Assembly (NCBI GenBank): GCA_031418775.1
Contig: JANOJN010000170.1
Coordinates: 1 to 64,000, forward strand
DNA length: 64,000 bases
Source of the DNA: JANLQX01 sp031418775
GTDB lineage: Bacteria; Actinomycetota; Acidimicrobiia; Acidimicrobiales; JANYDT01
Direction of reading: 5' to 3'
Under the pieces are notes generated by a model. That model made no database searches. It was not told the DNA's origin and was given only the letters and a program-made list of their open reading frames with translations. The translations under genes and the position numbers were made by a program. This document shows, piece after piece, positions 31,360-40,479 of this stretch; position 1 is the first letter of the stretch, and every line of letters begins with the position of its first letter.

Positions 31360-33613
31360 GCCGTGGCGAAGGGCCCTCAGCGGACTCCTGACATGCATCG
31401 CGCTCGGCGCGTCGGGGTCCGCGTCCGCGTCGACGACCTCCATCCGGCCCGAGAGCGGGTCCACCGAGGCCGTTTCCGAGCTGGCGCTCGCCGCCCCGTC
31501 GCCGAAGGGCGGGCTCCTCGGCACGACCGGGACACCCACACGAACCGCGGCTGACGGTGCGGGAGCCGATCCTCCTCGCACGGCGCCGATGATCCGGCTG
31601 ATCGCCCAAGGCCCGGTCGTGACGGAGGACGGCACGCTCCGTCTCGACTTCGCGGTGGAGTCTGCCGACACCAGACCTCTCCCAGCGGGGCTCGGCGTCG
31701 CCATCACCGTTCACCGACGAGCTCGCACACGAGCCCAGTTCCGATCCACGCTGTCCGGAGAGAACCTGGGCGCGGTGCTCGGGCTGGTCACGCCGACTCC
31801 GGTCAGCAGCGATGGACGGACCGAGCAATTCGTCCCGGTGGAACTGCGGATCGGAACTCCTTCACCGACCTGCCCCACGTGCATCCGGCTCGACAACGAC
31901 GGGGTCTACCCGGTCAACGTCGAACTTCGGAATCTTCGAACAGACGACGTCGTCGATCGCCTCACCACGCACGTGATCCGCACGACGAACGTGACGACCG
32001 AGCGACGCCGCCTCAAGGTCGCGTTGGTCGTCCCCCTTCACCTCGCACCGGTCGACGATCTGTCCGACCCGGTCGTCGCGACGCGGTCGTTCGTCGAGCG
32101 GATCGAAGCCATGGCCGGACGGCCCCTCGTTCCCCTGAGCGTCGCCCCGACGCCGGAAACCATCGAGGCGCTTGGCCAACGGCCCGACGACCTCCTCCTG
32201 ACGCAGCTCCGCTTCGCGCTCGCCGGCCGCGAAGTCCTGGCATCGCCCTACGTGCGCTGGTCCACCTCGTTGTTCGACCGCGCCCAGCTCAACGACGAAC
32301 TCGCGACGCAGACCAGGCTCGGGAACGAAGTGCTTCGCCAGGTGCTCGGGATCGAGCCGACGCCTGGTGTCCTCATCGCGGGCGACCGGATCCCGTCAGC
32401 GGACGGCGTGAGCCGCGCCGGCATCAACATCGTGATCGCCGAGGCCGAAGCCGTGCGGGCCTCCTCCGGCCAGATCTCGGCTGCGGGGGGACCCGTCCTG
32501 CTCAACCTCGGGGGTGAGACCCCGACACCGGCCAAGGTCACGCTCGTCCTCGACCGCGACATCGAGGGCGAACTGACCCGCTTGCGTGATCCGGTACGAC
32601 GGGGCGGCGAAGACGTCCTTCGCGCCCAGCACATCCTGGCCGACCTGACCATGCTCGCCGCCAGCCGGACGGCCCAGGGGCTGGCGATCCAGATCCCCGA
32701 GGACACCCCCCAAGCCACGCTCGACGCACTTCTCGCCGGTCTCGGCACCACGAACCCGATCATCGAGCCGGTCACGGTCAGCGACCTGGCCGGGCTGCCC
32801 CTGCAGACCCGCGGCGAGGTGCCCCAGGTCGTCTCGCGAGTCGGATCGTTTCCCGAACCCGGAAGCGATCTCCCCGCCGGGGACGTGCTCGCGATCACCG
32901 GTGCGCGCAGCCGGCTGACGGGGTACCTCTCGCTTTTTCCGGGACCGGCGCCGGACCAGAGCGGACTCAGCCGAAAGATCTCCCGACTGGTCGCCAGCGA
33001 CTTGACCGCGACCGACCGTAGACGCCGGATCAACGAAACCAACCGCGCCGTCGCCGGACTGCTGGGTCAGGTGCGGTTGTCGACACCCGACCAGCTCACC
33101 GTGACGGCACGCAACGCCATCGTGCCGATCGGAGTGATCAACGACACCGGGCTCCCGATCCGCGTCTTCGTCACCGTTCGCAGTTCATCAGTGCGCTTAC
33201 GGGATTCCGGCGTTGTCGTCGATGCCATCGGCACCACCGAGATACGACAGCAGATCGACGTTCCGGCGCGCGTCGGTGAATCCGAAGTCGCCATCGAAAC
33301 CCGCGGACCGGGATCGTTCTCGATGGTCGCCCGACTGACCACGCCGGACGGCCTCACGCTCGCGTCGGGACGGTACCGCCTACGCTCCACGGCCGTGAGC
33401 GGACTGGGTACGGTGCTCACACTCGGCTCCCTCGTCGTGCTTCTCGTCTGGTGGTTCCGCTGGGGACGTTCTGCGCGTAGGCGATCACGTCATCGGCATC
33501 CCGCAGGCCGGTCGGTCGGCGAACGACGCGCACGTACGGATCGACGGTCCGGCGATCGCCCGGCCGACCTCGACGCGTCCGACGAAGCGCCGAAACCGTC
33601 TGTGCACGCATGA
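31352..33613 (+). CDS. DUF6049 family membrane-anchored secreted protein
   Basis: 753 residues: signal peptide (about 8-28), a large extracytoplasmic region, one C-terminal membrane helix (about 693-713, GTVLTLGSLVVLLVWWF) and a short basic tail. It matches, in size, topology and place before murJ, the protein of locus Rv3909 in M. tuberculosis. No catalytic motif is visible. Its overlap with murJ (ATGA, 4 bp) suggests joint function in cell-wall precursor export or assembly. Confidence 0.83.
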   Translation: MGRPWRRALSGLLTCIALGASGSASASTTSIRPESGSTEAVSELALAAPSPKGGLLGTTGTPTRTAADGAGADPPRTAPMIRLIAQGPVVTEDGTLRLDFAVESADTRPLPAGLGVAITVHRRARTRAQFRSTLSGENLGAVLGLVTPTPVSSDGRTEQFVPVELRIGTPSPTCPTCIRLDNDGVYPVNVELRNLRTDDVVDRLTTHVIRTTNVTTERRRLKVALVVPLHLAPVDDLSDPVVATRSFVERIEAMAGRPLVPLSVAPTPETIEALGQRPDDLLLTQLRFALAGREVLASPYVRWSTSLFDRAQLNDELATQTRLGNEVLRQVLGIEPTPGVLIAGDRIPSADGVSRAGINIVIAEAEAVRASSGQISAAGGPVLLNLGGETPTPAKVTLVLDRDIEGELTRLRDPVRRGGEDVLRAQHILADLTMLAASRTAQGLAIQIPEDTPQATLDALLAGLGTTNPIIEPVTVSDLAGLPLQTRGEVPQVVSRVGSFPEPGSDLPAGDVLAITGARSRLTGYLSLFPGPAPDQSGLSRKISRLVASDLTATDRRRRINETNRAVAGLLGQVRLSTPDQLTVTARNAIVPIGVINDTGLPIRVFVTVRSSSVRLRDSGVVVDAIGTTEIRQQIDVPARVGESEVAIETRGPGSFSMVARLTTPDGLTLASGRYRLRSTAVSGLGTVLTLGSLVVLLVWWFRWGRSARRRSRHRHPAGRSVGERRARTDRRSGDRPADLDASDEAPKPSVHA

Positions 33614-35238
33614 GCATCGGACGTTCGACGGCACTGATGGCCGGGGGCACCCTCGTGTCGCGCATCACGGGTCTCGCCCGGACCATCGTGTTCTTCTGGT
33701 TCGGTACGACGGCTTTGGCGGAGACGTACACGAAGGCCAACAACACCCCGAACATGATCTTCGAACTGGTCGTGGGAGGCGTTCTCTCCGCCACGCTCGT
33801 CCCTTTGTTCGTCGACCTTGCGCGTGGCGACAACGATCCCCGTCGGCGCGCCGACACCGATACCGGCGTGAACGCGATCGTGACACTGGTGTCGGTCCTG
33901 CTGCTCGGTGCCGTTATGGTCGTCTTCCTCGCCGCCCCCGCGCTCATGTGGATCGTGTTCCGGCGCCCGGACGAGACGGTGCAGCGACAGCTCGGAACCG
34001 ACCTTCTCCGCCTCTTCGCTCCTCAGGTGGCGGTCTACGGCTTCGTCACGGTTGCGACGTCGATGCTGAACGCGCGTCGGCGGTTCCTCGCGCCAATGCT
34101 TGCACCCGTCCTGAACAATCTCGTCGTCATCATCGTGTTGATCTGGGCACGTCGACTGGTCGTCAACCTCGTTCCGGACGAGAACGTCCGCAACAGCGAT
34201 TCGCTGGCCACGCTCCGCGCCGTGGCCACCGACTTCCCGAGCCGTCTGCTGCTCGGACTCGGCACCACCGCCGGAGTTCTCGCCCTCGGCGTCGCTCTGC
34301 TGGTGCCATGGATTCGCAGCGGTGCTCGGGTGCAATGGCATTGGGACCCCCGCCATCCAGCGGTCCGAAGGATGCTTCGGCTCTCCGGCTGGACCCTGGG
34401 CTACGTCGCCGCCAACCTCGTCGCGTTGCAGTTCGTCGCCGGTGCCCTACCGGGACGCGGGGACTTCACCGCCTACACGATCGCCTACACCACCTTCTTC
34501 CTGCTCCCGCACGGCATCTTCTCCGTCTCGATCATGACCGCGCTCCAACCGGAGCTCTCCCTCGCCTACCTCGAACGCAAACGTGGCATCTTCAGACGCC
34601 ATCTCACGGGCGGGATCCGATCGATTCTGGCCATCACGATGCCAGCCACCGCCGGTTACCTCGCCCTTGCCCCATCGATCATGCGCATCTTCGTGGTTGG
34701 TGACCTCACGGCGTCGGGGTCCCGGTTGGTAGCCGACGTGCTGCGATGCCTGGTCATCGGGCTTCCGGCGTTCAGCGTGTACCTCCTGCTGATGAATGCC
34801 TGCAAAGCCATGCTCGACACGAGATCCACGTTCATCATCAACTGCGTCGAGAACGCGATCAACATCGTGCTCGCCGGTCTGTTCGTTCGGCTCGGCTTCG
34901 GCGCGCAGGGCCTCGCCGCGGCGTTCGCGTGTGCCTACATCCTCGCGGTGCTCCTCGCCGGGCGCCACGTTGCGCGACGAACCGGCGGTCTGGAAGTGTC
35001 GTCTCTGGTGCCAGCAACCGTGAAGATCATCGGAGCCAGCGCCGTGATGGGTGTGGCGGTCTGGGCCAGCGCCCGAGCGATCAACGCGTCGCTCGACGGG
35101 CGCATGCCGCTGGTCGAGGTCGGGGTCAGCGCCGCGCTCGGTGTTAGCGTCTACGCCGTTCTCGGACGTGTTCTCGGGGTGAAAGAGATCGTGTCCGTGC
35201 TCAGCAGCGTCCGTCGACGTCTTCCGATGCCGTCATGA
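33610..35238 (+). CDS. murJ: Lipid II flippase MurJ
   Basis: Flips the peptidoglycan precursor lipid II to the outer face of the membrane. The 542 residues contain about 14 hydrophobic helices. The start, SIGRSTALMAGGTLVSRITGLAR, NNTPNMIFELVVGGVLSATLVPLF and the arginine-rich loop ARRRFLAPMLAPVLNN are MVF-family hallmarks. In mycobacteria MurJ is fused to a kinase-like domain; here it ends after the transporter, and the kinase is a separate gene 1.1 kb downstream. It overlaps the DUF6049 gene by 4 bp. Confidence 0.95.
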   Translation: MSIGRSTALMAGGTLVSRITGLARTIVFFWFGTTALAETYTKANNTPNMIFELVVGGVLSATLVPLFVDLARGDNDPRRRADTDTGVNAIVTLVSVLLLGAVMVVFLAAPALMWIVFRRPDETVQRQLGTDLLRLFAPQVAVYGFVTVATSMLNARRRFLAPMLAPVLNNLVVIIVLIWARRLVVNLVPDENVRNSDSLATLRAVATDFPSRLLLGLGTTAGVLALGVALLVPWIRSGARVQWHWDPRHPAVRRMLRLSGWTLGYVAANLVALQFVAGALPGRGDFTAYTIAYTTFFLLPHGIFSVSIMTALQPELSLAYLERKRGIFRRHLTGGIRSILAITMPATAGYLALAPSIMRIFVVGDLTASGSRLVADVLRCLVIGLPAFSVYLLLMNACKAMLDTRSTFIINCVENAINIVLAGLFVRLGFGAQGLAAAFACAYILAVLLAGRHVARRTGGLEVSSLVPATVKIIGASAVMGVAVWASARAINASLDGRMPLVEVGVSAALGVSVYAVLGRVLGVKEIVSVLSSVRRRLPMPS

Positions 35239-35359
35239 CCCGCCCGCGGATCCCGTTCACCTGCGCCCCGCTACCGTCATCTTCGTCTCCACTGAGGAAC
35301 CGCCCGATGAGCAAGACCACGACCGTGCCGAAAACTCCGGAACATCGCGAGGACATGTA

Positions 35360-36211
35360 ATGGCGAACGTCCGAGTCGTCACCGACAGTTCCTGCGACCT
35401 CACCGACGAGCAGGTCATCCGTACCGGCATCGTCGTCGTTCCCCTCACGATTCGCTTCGGCGATGAGGAGTTCGTCGACCGCCGTGACCTGACACCCCAG
35501 ACCTTCTGGGCGAAGGTCGCCGCTTCGTCGACTCTCCCGGAGACCGCCGCCCCGTCCCCGGGCGCATTCGAAGCAGCGTTCCGCCAGGCCGCCTCCGACG
35601 GCTGCGCCGGAGTGGTCTGCATCTGCCTGTCGTCCGCCCTCTCGGCGACGTACGCCTCGGCGTCACTCGCCGCGAAGACCGTCGCCGACATCATCGACGT
35701 GCGGGTGATCGACTCGCTTTCGATCACGTCCGGCCTCGGAACCATGGCGATCGCCGCGGCCGACGTCGCCCGAGCGGGTGCGAGCCTCCACGACGTCGAG
35801 GAAGCGGCACGGTCAAACATCGGTCATACCCGGGTGCTGGCCGCACTCGACACCCTCGACAATCTGAAGAAGGGTGGGCGCATCGGTGGGGCGCAGGCGT
35901 TTCTGGGCACGCTGCTCTCCATCAAGCCACTCATCGACGTGAGTTCCGGGTCCGTCGTCGAGGCCGGCAAGCAGCGCACACGAGCCCGGGCGCTCGCCGC
36001 ACTGGCCGACCTCGTCAAGGCCGACCTGGCCCAACATGGCACCATCCGCGAACTCTCGGTGCGCCACGGTGATGCCAAGGACGTCGAAGCGATGCTCGCG
36101 TTGCTCACACCGCACATTCCACGGGACCAGATCTCGGTCGGCCAGATCGGTGCCGTGATCGGTGCTCACGGCGGCCCCGGCGTCATGGGGCTCACCTACG
36201 TCGTCAGCTGA
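35360..36211 (+). CDS. DegV family fatty-acid-binding protein
   Basis: 283-residue two-domain fatty-acid carrier. VRVVTDSSCDLTDEQ opens the fold; CICLSSALSATYASASLAA and LDTLDNLKKGGRIGGAQAFLGTLLSIKPLIDVSSG are the conserved lipid-contact segments, and HGGPGVMGL closes it. Members supply or bind fatty acids for phospholipid synthesis through fatty-acid kinase; no fakA partner is in this window. It lies between murJ and the kinase gene. A start at ATG 35360, 121 bp after murJ, is clear. Confidence 0.92.
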   Translation: MANVRVVTDSSCDLTDEQVIRTGIVVVPLTIRFGDEEFVDRRDLTPQTFWAKVAASSTLPETAAPSPGAFEAAFRQAASDGCAGVVCICLSSALSATYASASLAAKTVADIIDVRVIDSLSITSGLGTMAIAAADVARAGASLHDVEEAARSNIGHTRVLAALDTLDNLKKGGRIGGAQAFLGTLLSIKPLIDVSSGSVVEAGKQRTRARALAALADLVKADLAQHGTIRELSVRHGDAKDVEAMLALLTPHIPRDQISVGQIGAVIGAHGGPGVMGLTYVVS

Positions 36212-36338
36212 GCCTGGTTACGACGTCGCAAAGGTAAGGGAGCAGATCATCTGGGACAACAGCGAAGGCGGTGACGGCGTTCGCGCCGGGGACAACCGAC
36301 GTCGGGGCGCGGAACGCGACGCGGCTCCCGGCGCGTCG

Positions 36339-37937
36339 ATGAGCAGCGCCGAGATCGGCGACGTGCTCGGCGGCCGCTATCGGCTGACCCGTCCGATCGC
36401 TCGCGGCGGCATGGCCGAGGTGTGGGAGGCCGTCGACTCCACGCTCGACCGTGAGGTCGCCGTCAAGGTGCTCCACTCCCACCTCGCCGACGACCCCGGC
36501 TTCGTCTCACGCTTCAACCGTGAGGCGCGAGCCGTTGCCCGCCTGTCCCACCCGAACGTGGTGGCCGTCTTCGATACCGGCATCGACGCCATCCCCCAGG
36601 GTCGTCCCGGGGCCGGACTGCCCCGAGCGTTCCTGGTCATGGAACTTCTCCGGGGGCACTCCGTGCGGATGCTCTCGCAACAAGGGGTGCCGTTGACCAG
36701 AGCGGTCTGGATCGTCGCCGAAGCAGCCAAGGGGCTCGGGTACGCACACCGCCAGGGACTCGTGCACCGCGACGTCAAGCCGGCGAACATCCTGGTGACC
36801 GATACGGGGATCGTCAAGGTCGTGGACTTCGGCATCGCCAAGCTCACCGAGGGCACGGACCGTCCGGGAGAAGACCTCACCCAGGCCGGAGCGATCCTCG
36901 GAACGGCCAAATACCTCTCGCCCGAGCAGGTCGAGGGCGGCGAGATCGATGCCCGGGCCGACGTTTACTCCCTTGGTGTGGTGCTCTACGAGTTGGTCTG
37001 CGGCCGGCCACCGTTCGTCGGAAAGAACGACATGGGCACGGCACTCCAACATGTGAAGGATCCGCCCCCACCCCCGCGTTCGGTGCGCGCCGGCATCCCC
37101 CGATCACTCGAGACTCTGATCTTGCAGGCGCTCGCCAAGACGCCGGAAGGTCGTCCCGCCGACGCGAACGCCTTCTCGCTCGCCCTCAGCGCCCTCGATC
37201 TCACGGCTGACGATGCCGCGCCGAGCGTTCGACGCACGCCTGACGATCAGACGCCGCCTGCCGGTATGGGCCGACGGCCGGCTGTTGGCCGCACCGACGA
37301 CGACACCCGGTTCGATGGCGGGACCCGCGTGCAGCCCCCTCCCAGCCGCGGCGTACGGAGCACCACAGCCACCTCGACCGGGTCCGGGGGGAGCGGCAGG
37401 CGCGTCGTGGTCCGCCTCCTGCTCGCCCTGATCGCCATCGCCGGCGGCATCGGCGGTGGACTCCGCTTCGCCGAACGGTCCAAGACGACACCAGCGGCCT
37501 CGTTCGCCATCACCTCCATCAGGTCGTTCGATCCGCTCGGCAACAACGAGGAGAACGACGACATCCTGAAACTGGCGATCGACGGACGGATCGACACCGC
37601 CTGGGAGAGTCGCGGCTACCCCACCCGAACCTTGGACGGTAAGGACGGCGTCGGCGTGATGCTGGACCTCGGGGCCGACCGGACTATTCGTTCCCTCGGC
37701 GTGAACTCCTACGACGAGGGCTGGAGTGGTGAGGTCTACGTCTCCAACCGACCCGCCCCTTCGCTCGCCGAGTGGGGACCGAGTGCCGGCGAGATCCGCA
37801 ACGCCAACAGCGGAGACTTCACCGTGAAGCTCACACCGACCAACGGCCGCTACGTCCTCGTCTGGCTAACCGATCTCGGACCCAAGCGGGGTTCGCTCTA
37901 CAAGGCTGCGTTCAGCGAACTCCGGGTGTTCGGTTGA
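36339..37937 (+). CDS. Transmembrane serine/threonine protein kinase with discoidin-like extracellular domain
   Basis: 532 residues. The kinase domain has all catalytic elements: RYRLTRPIARGGMAEVWEA, VAVK lysine, HRDVKPANIL, DFG in VVDFGIAKL and SPEQ after the activation loop. A Pro/Thr/Arg-rich juxtamembrane region runs to about 350, then one membrane helix (RLLLALIAIAGGIGGGLRF) and an extracellular F5/8 type C-like domain (IDTAWESRGYP, VMLDLG, YVLVWLTDLG). It corresponds to the kinase-like part fused to MurJ in mycobacteria, but is a free gene and looks active. ATG 36339 is preferred to 36162. Confidence 0.87.
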   Translation: MSSAEIGDVLGGRYRLTRPIARGGMAEVWEAVDSTLDREVAVKVLHSHLADDPGFVSRFNREARAVARLSHPNVVAVFDTGIDAIPQGRPGAGLPRAFLVMELLRGHSVRMLSQQGVPLTRAVWIVAEAAKGLGYAHRQGLVHRDVKPANILVTDTGIVKVVDFGIAKLTEGTDRPGEDLTQAGAILGTAKYLSPEQVEGGEIDARADVYSLGVVLYELVCGRPPFVGKNDMGTALQHVKDPPPPPRSVRAGIPRSLETLILQALAKTPEGRPADANAFSLALSALDLTADDAAPSVRRTPDDQTPPAGMGRRPAVGRTDDDTRFDGGTRVQPPPSRGVRSTTATSTGSGGSGRRVVVRLLLALIAIAGGIGGGLRFAERSKTTPAASFAITSIRSFDPLGNNEENDDILKLAIDGRIDTAWESRGYPTRTLDGKDGVGVMLDLGADRTIRSLGVNSYDEGWSGEVYVSNRPAPSLAEWGPSAGEIRNANSGDFTVKLTPTNGRYVLVWLTDLGPKRGSLYKAAFSELRVFG

Positions 37938-37958
37938 CGCTCGTGGCAGGTACCTGCA

Positions 37959-38621
37959 ATGGCGAGCTATCGCACTGAACCCGACGTCGTGCTCGTCGCC
38001 GCGTCACAGCGCGGCGACCGTGACGCGCTCGACGTGCTCCTGCGCCGCCATCACGACCGGATCTTCGCCGTGTGCCGGCGGGTCACGGGGAACGCCGCCG
38101 ACGCCGCCGACGCCACCCAGGAGTCGCTCATGGCGATTGCCCGGGGGATCGGCCGGTTCGACGGGACCAGCGCCTTCACCACCTGGGCGTACCGGGTCGC
38201 CACGAACGCATCACTCGACGAGCTCCGCCGACGCGGGCGCCGACCGCTCCCGACCGACGACGATGATCTCGCCCATGCCGTCGGGACCGGTCCACGCCAC
38301 GGTTCGTCTTCGACCGTGAGCGCGTCCGACGTCGAAGCGAGGGTCGACATCGACCGCGCTCTCGCCGGTTTGCCCCCTGATTGGCGGGCGGCACTCGTCC
38401 TCCGCGATCTGTGCGGGCTGGACTATGCCGAGATTGCGGAGGTCCTCGCCATCCCGGGCGGAACAGTGCGGTCTCGCATCGCGCGGGCTCGTGCCGCGCT
38501 TGCCCCGGTGCTCGCCGACCGGGTCGACCGGACCCCGGACGGGGTCGATGACGGTGGTCACGCCGACCACGGGAACCACAACGCCGCTCCACGGCGTCCA
38601 AAGGACGTCCATGTTGAGTAG
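37959..38621 (+). CDS. sigM: ECF sigma factor, SigM-like
   Basis: 220-residue group 4 sigma factor. Region 2 spans LDVLLRRHHDRIFAVCRRVT to FDGTSAFTTWAYRVATNASLDELRRR; region 4 is LAGLPPDWRAALVLRDLCGLDYAEIAEVLAIPGGTVRSRIARAR. The position before an anti-sigma gene and trxB matches sigM of mycobacteria, which responds to envelope stress. The C-terminal 30 residues are polar and variable. It begins 21 bp after the kinase gene. Confidence 0.88.
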   Translation: MASYRTEPDVVLVAASQRGDRDALDVLLRRHHDRIFAVCRRVTGNAADAADATQESLMAIARGIGRFDGTSAFTTWAYRVATNASLDELRRRGRRPLPTDDDDLAHAVGTGPRHGSSSTVSASDVEARVDIDRALAGLPPDWRAALVLRDLCGLDYAEIAEVLAIPGGTVRSRIARARAALAPVLADRVDRTPDGVDDGGHADHGNHNAAPRRPKDVHVE

Positions 38622-38696
38622 CCATCGTTCCCGGCACCGCCCCGTCGTTCCCCACTCGGCCGCTCCGAGCACTGGACACTGCCCCACCTCCGACCT

Positions 38697-40043
38697 ATGA
38701 CACCCGATCCGACTCCGCCGGGGATCCACCCCACCGACGCCATGTTGCTGCTCCTCGGCGACGTGAGGTCCGACGCCGACGCGGCAGAGTTCGTGGCGGA
38801 GTTGCGGCTCGAGGCAGCATCGGGGACGGTCGCGGACGACGACCCGTTCGCACCGGCGCTCGTCGCCGACGCGTGGAACCACCTCGGAGCTTGCGACCTC
38901 TGCTCGTCGCGTCGCCTCGCGTTGTTCGTCGAATTGGCCCCCGCCATCTCGTCCACAGCAGCCGACGCCTCCTCCGCTGCGACGTCCGCACTGGACCACC
39001 GGGTCGGCGCCGCCGTCGCCGAGTTGGTGCCCACGGCCCGCGCAGTGCCGGAGTCCCTCGTCCGATCGGTCCCTCCGCGTCGGCGACGGTTCGCCGGGCG
39101 CGGCGAGATCGGGATCGGCGCGGCGTCCGGCCGCGGCGGAGCGGTCACCCACCCGTGGATCGTTGGCGTTGGCGTCGCCGCACTCCTCCTCGCGGTGGGA
39201 GCGGCGTTCGCTCTGCGTCCTCGCACGACAGAGCAGTCCGCCGTCGGCACGGTTCCCCCGCGTGTCGAGCAGGCCTCCCCCAGCGACACGACGGGTCCCG
39301 AGACGCGGGTGTTCGCCGAGACGGAAGCCGCCGCCAGTCCCGGGGCCGTGGTGGCGACGGGTGAGATGGCGGACGAGACGGCTGCGAGCGCGCCGTCCAT
39401 CGCGGCCGCCCCGCCGGCTTCAACGCCCACCCCGGGCGTCGACCCGGCAGCGCCCGTGGTCGCGGCTCCTCCTCCCCCCGCACCCGAGGCCGCCACGGGG
39501 AGATCCGCCAGCCCCCCGGTGGCGCCGAGCCCGGCACGCGCCTCGGCCAAGACCGCGGCCGACTCCGCCGACGACGTAATCGCACCGGCGAAGTCGGTCC
39601 AGCCCCAACCGGCGGGGAAGAAGGCGTCTGCCCCACCCACCGTCGCGTCAGCGGCTGTCGCTGCCGCGCCCCCGGCCGGCGGTTTCGAGCAACTGACGGC
39701 GGCGGCCGACCTCGGCACGTTCGCCGATGCCCAGAGCGCCCTCGACCGCTTCGGTGTGCGAGCAACGCCTGTCGTTCCTGCAGATGGGGCCTCCACTCAA
39801 CTCGGACAGCAGCCGCAAACGGCGAACACGGCGAGCCCCGCCGCGGCGGCCGTGGCCCCGTCCACCGAACCCGTCGTCTGCCCGACGATCAAGGGGTCGC
39901 CGCGTCTCGCCGCCCGCATCGTCGATCGTCCCGTACTGATCGTCCGCATGGCAGACGCAACCGCCGACGTCGTCCTCGACGCGGCAACTTGCGCAGAGAT
40001 CTCGCGACGGCCGGCTCCACCAACGACAGCGCCGGCCGGCTGA
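38697..40043 (+). CDS. Zinc-type anti-sigma factor with long extracellular region
   Basis: 448 residues. The N-terminal cytoplasmic part carries H62-X3-C66-X2-C69, the zinc anti-sigma motif that binds ECF sigma factors. One membrane helix lies at about 150-172 (WIVGVGVAALLLAVGAAFAL). The extracellular half is Ala/Pro/Ser/Thr-rich and mostly disordered, ending in a small domain with two cysteines (VVCPTIKG, DAATCAEI). It follows sigM by 75 bp, the place of rsmA in mycobacteria. Release of the sigma factor by cleavage or zinc loss is expected by analogy. Confidence 0.82.
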   Translation: MTPDPTPPGIHPTDAMLLLLGDVRSDADAAEFVAELRLEAASGTVADDDPFAPALVADAWNHLGACDLCSSRRLALFVELAPAISSTAADASSAATSALDHRVGAAVAELVPTARAVPESLVRSVPPRRRRFAGRGEIGIGAASGRGGAVTHPWIVGVGVAALLLAVGAAFALRPRTTEQSAVGTVPPRVEQASPSDTTGPETRVFAETEAAASPGAVVATGEMADETAASAPSIAAAPPASTPTPGVDPAAPVVAAPPPPAPEAATGRSASPPVAPSPARASAKTAADSADDVIAPAKSVQPQPAGKKASAPPTVASAAVAAAPPAGGFEQLTAAADLGTFADAQSALDRFGVRATPVVPADGASTQLGQQPQTANTASPAAAAVAPSTEPVVCPTIKGSPRLAARIVDRPVLIVRMADATADVVLDAATCAEISRRPAPPTTAPAG

Positions 40044-40098
40044 GATGGCGAGGACCGGCGTTGCCGCCACCCCGGCGGAGACCAGTACGATCCCCGGT

Positions 40099-40401
40099 GT
40101 GAGCGAACAGCAACAACCGAACGGCGATTGGGCGGCCCAGCTGGTCGATCAGCTGGAGGGATTCGTCCAAACGATCAGCTCGAAGACGACCCAGCCACTG
40201 CGCACGGTTGCTCGGGCGGTCGTCTATGGCGTCTTCATGACCGGCCTGGCCATTGCCATGCTGCTGTTGTTCACCATCGGCGCCGTCCGCGGCCTGACGA
40301 ACCTCGTTGGCGGGCGGGCGTGGCTCGCCCACACGATCCTCGGCGGAATCTTCGTCCTCGTCGGAATGTTGCTGTGGCGTAAGCGCCGCGTGCGCGCCTG
40401 A
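40099..40401 (+). CDS. Small two-helix membrane protein
   Basis: 100 residues with an amphipathic N-terminal helix (AAQLVDQLEGFVQTISSKTT) and two hydrophobic helices around 40-62 and 70-88, ending RKRRVRA. The GTG at 40099 is preceded 7 bp upstream by TACGAT and about 17 bp further by TTGCCG, so a leaderless transcript is possible. An ATG at 40045, overlapping the anti-sigma stop region, would add 18 poorly conserved residues. The function is unknown; it sits between the anti-sigma and trxB genes. Confidence 0.62.
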   Translation: MSEQQQPNGDWAAQLVDQLEGFVQTISSKTTQPLRTVARAVVYGVFMTGLAIAMLLLFTIGAVRGLTNLVGGRAWLAHTILGGIFVLVGMLLWRKRRVRA

Positions 40402-40479
40402 CCACACCTTCCACCGCACCCGCCACGCCGGCGGACAGCCGCCGAAGCGGTCCGCTACCCACTGCCTCCAGGAGTTTCC

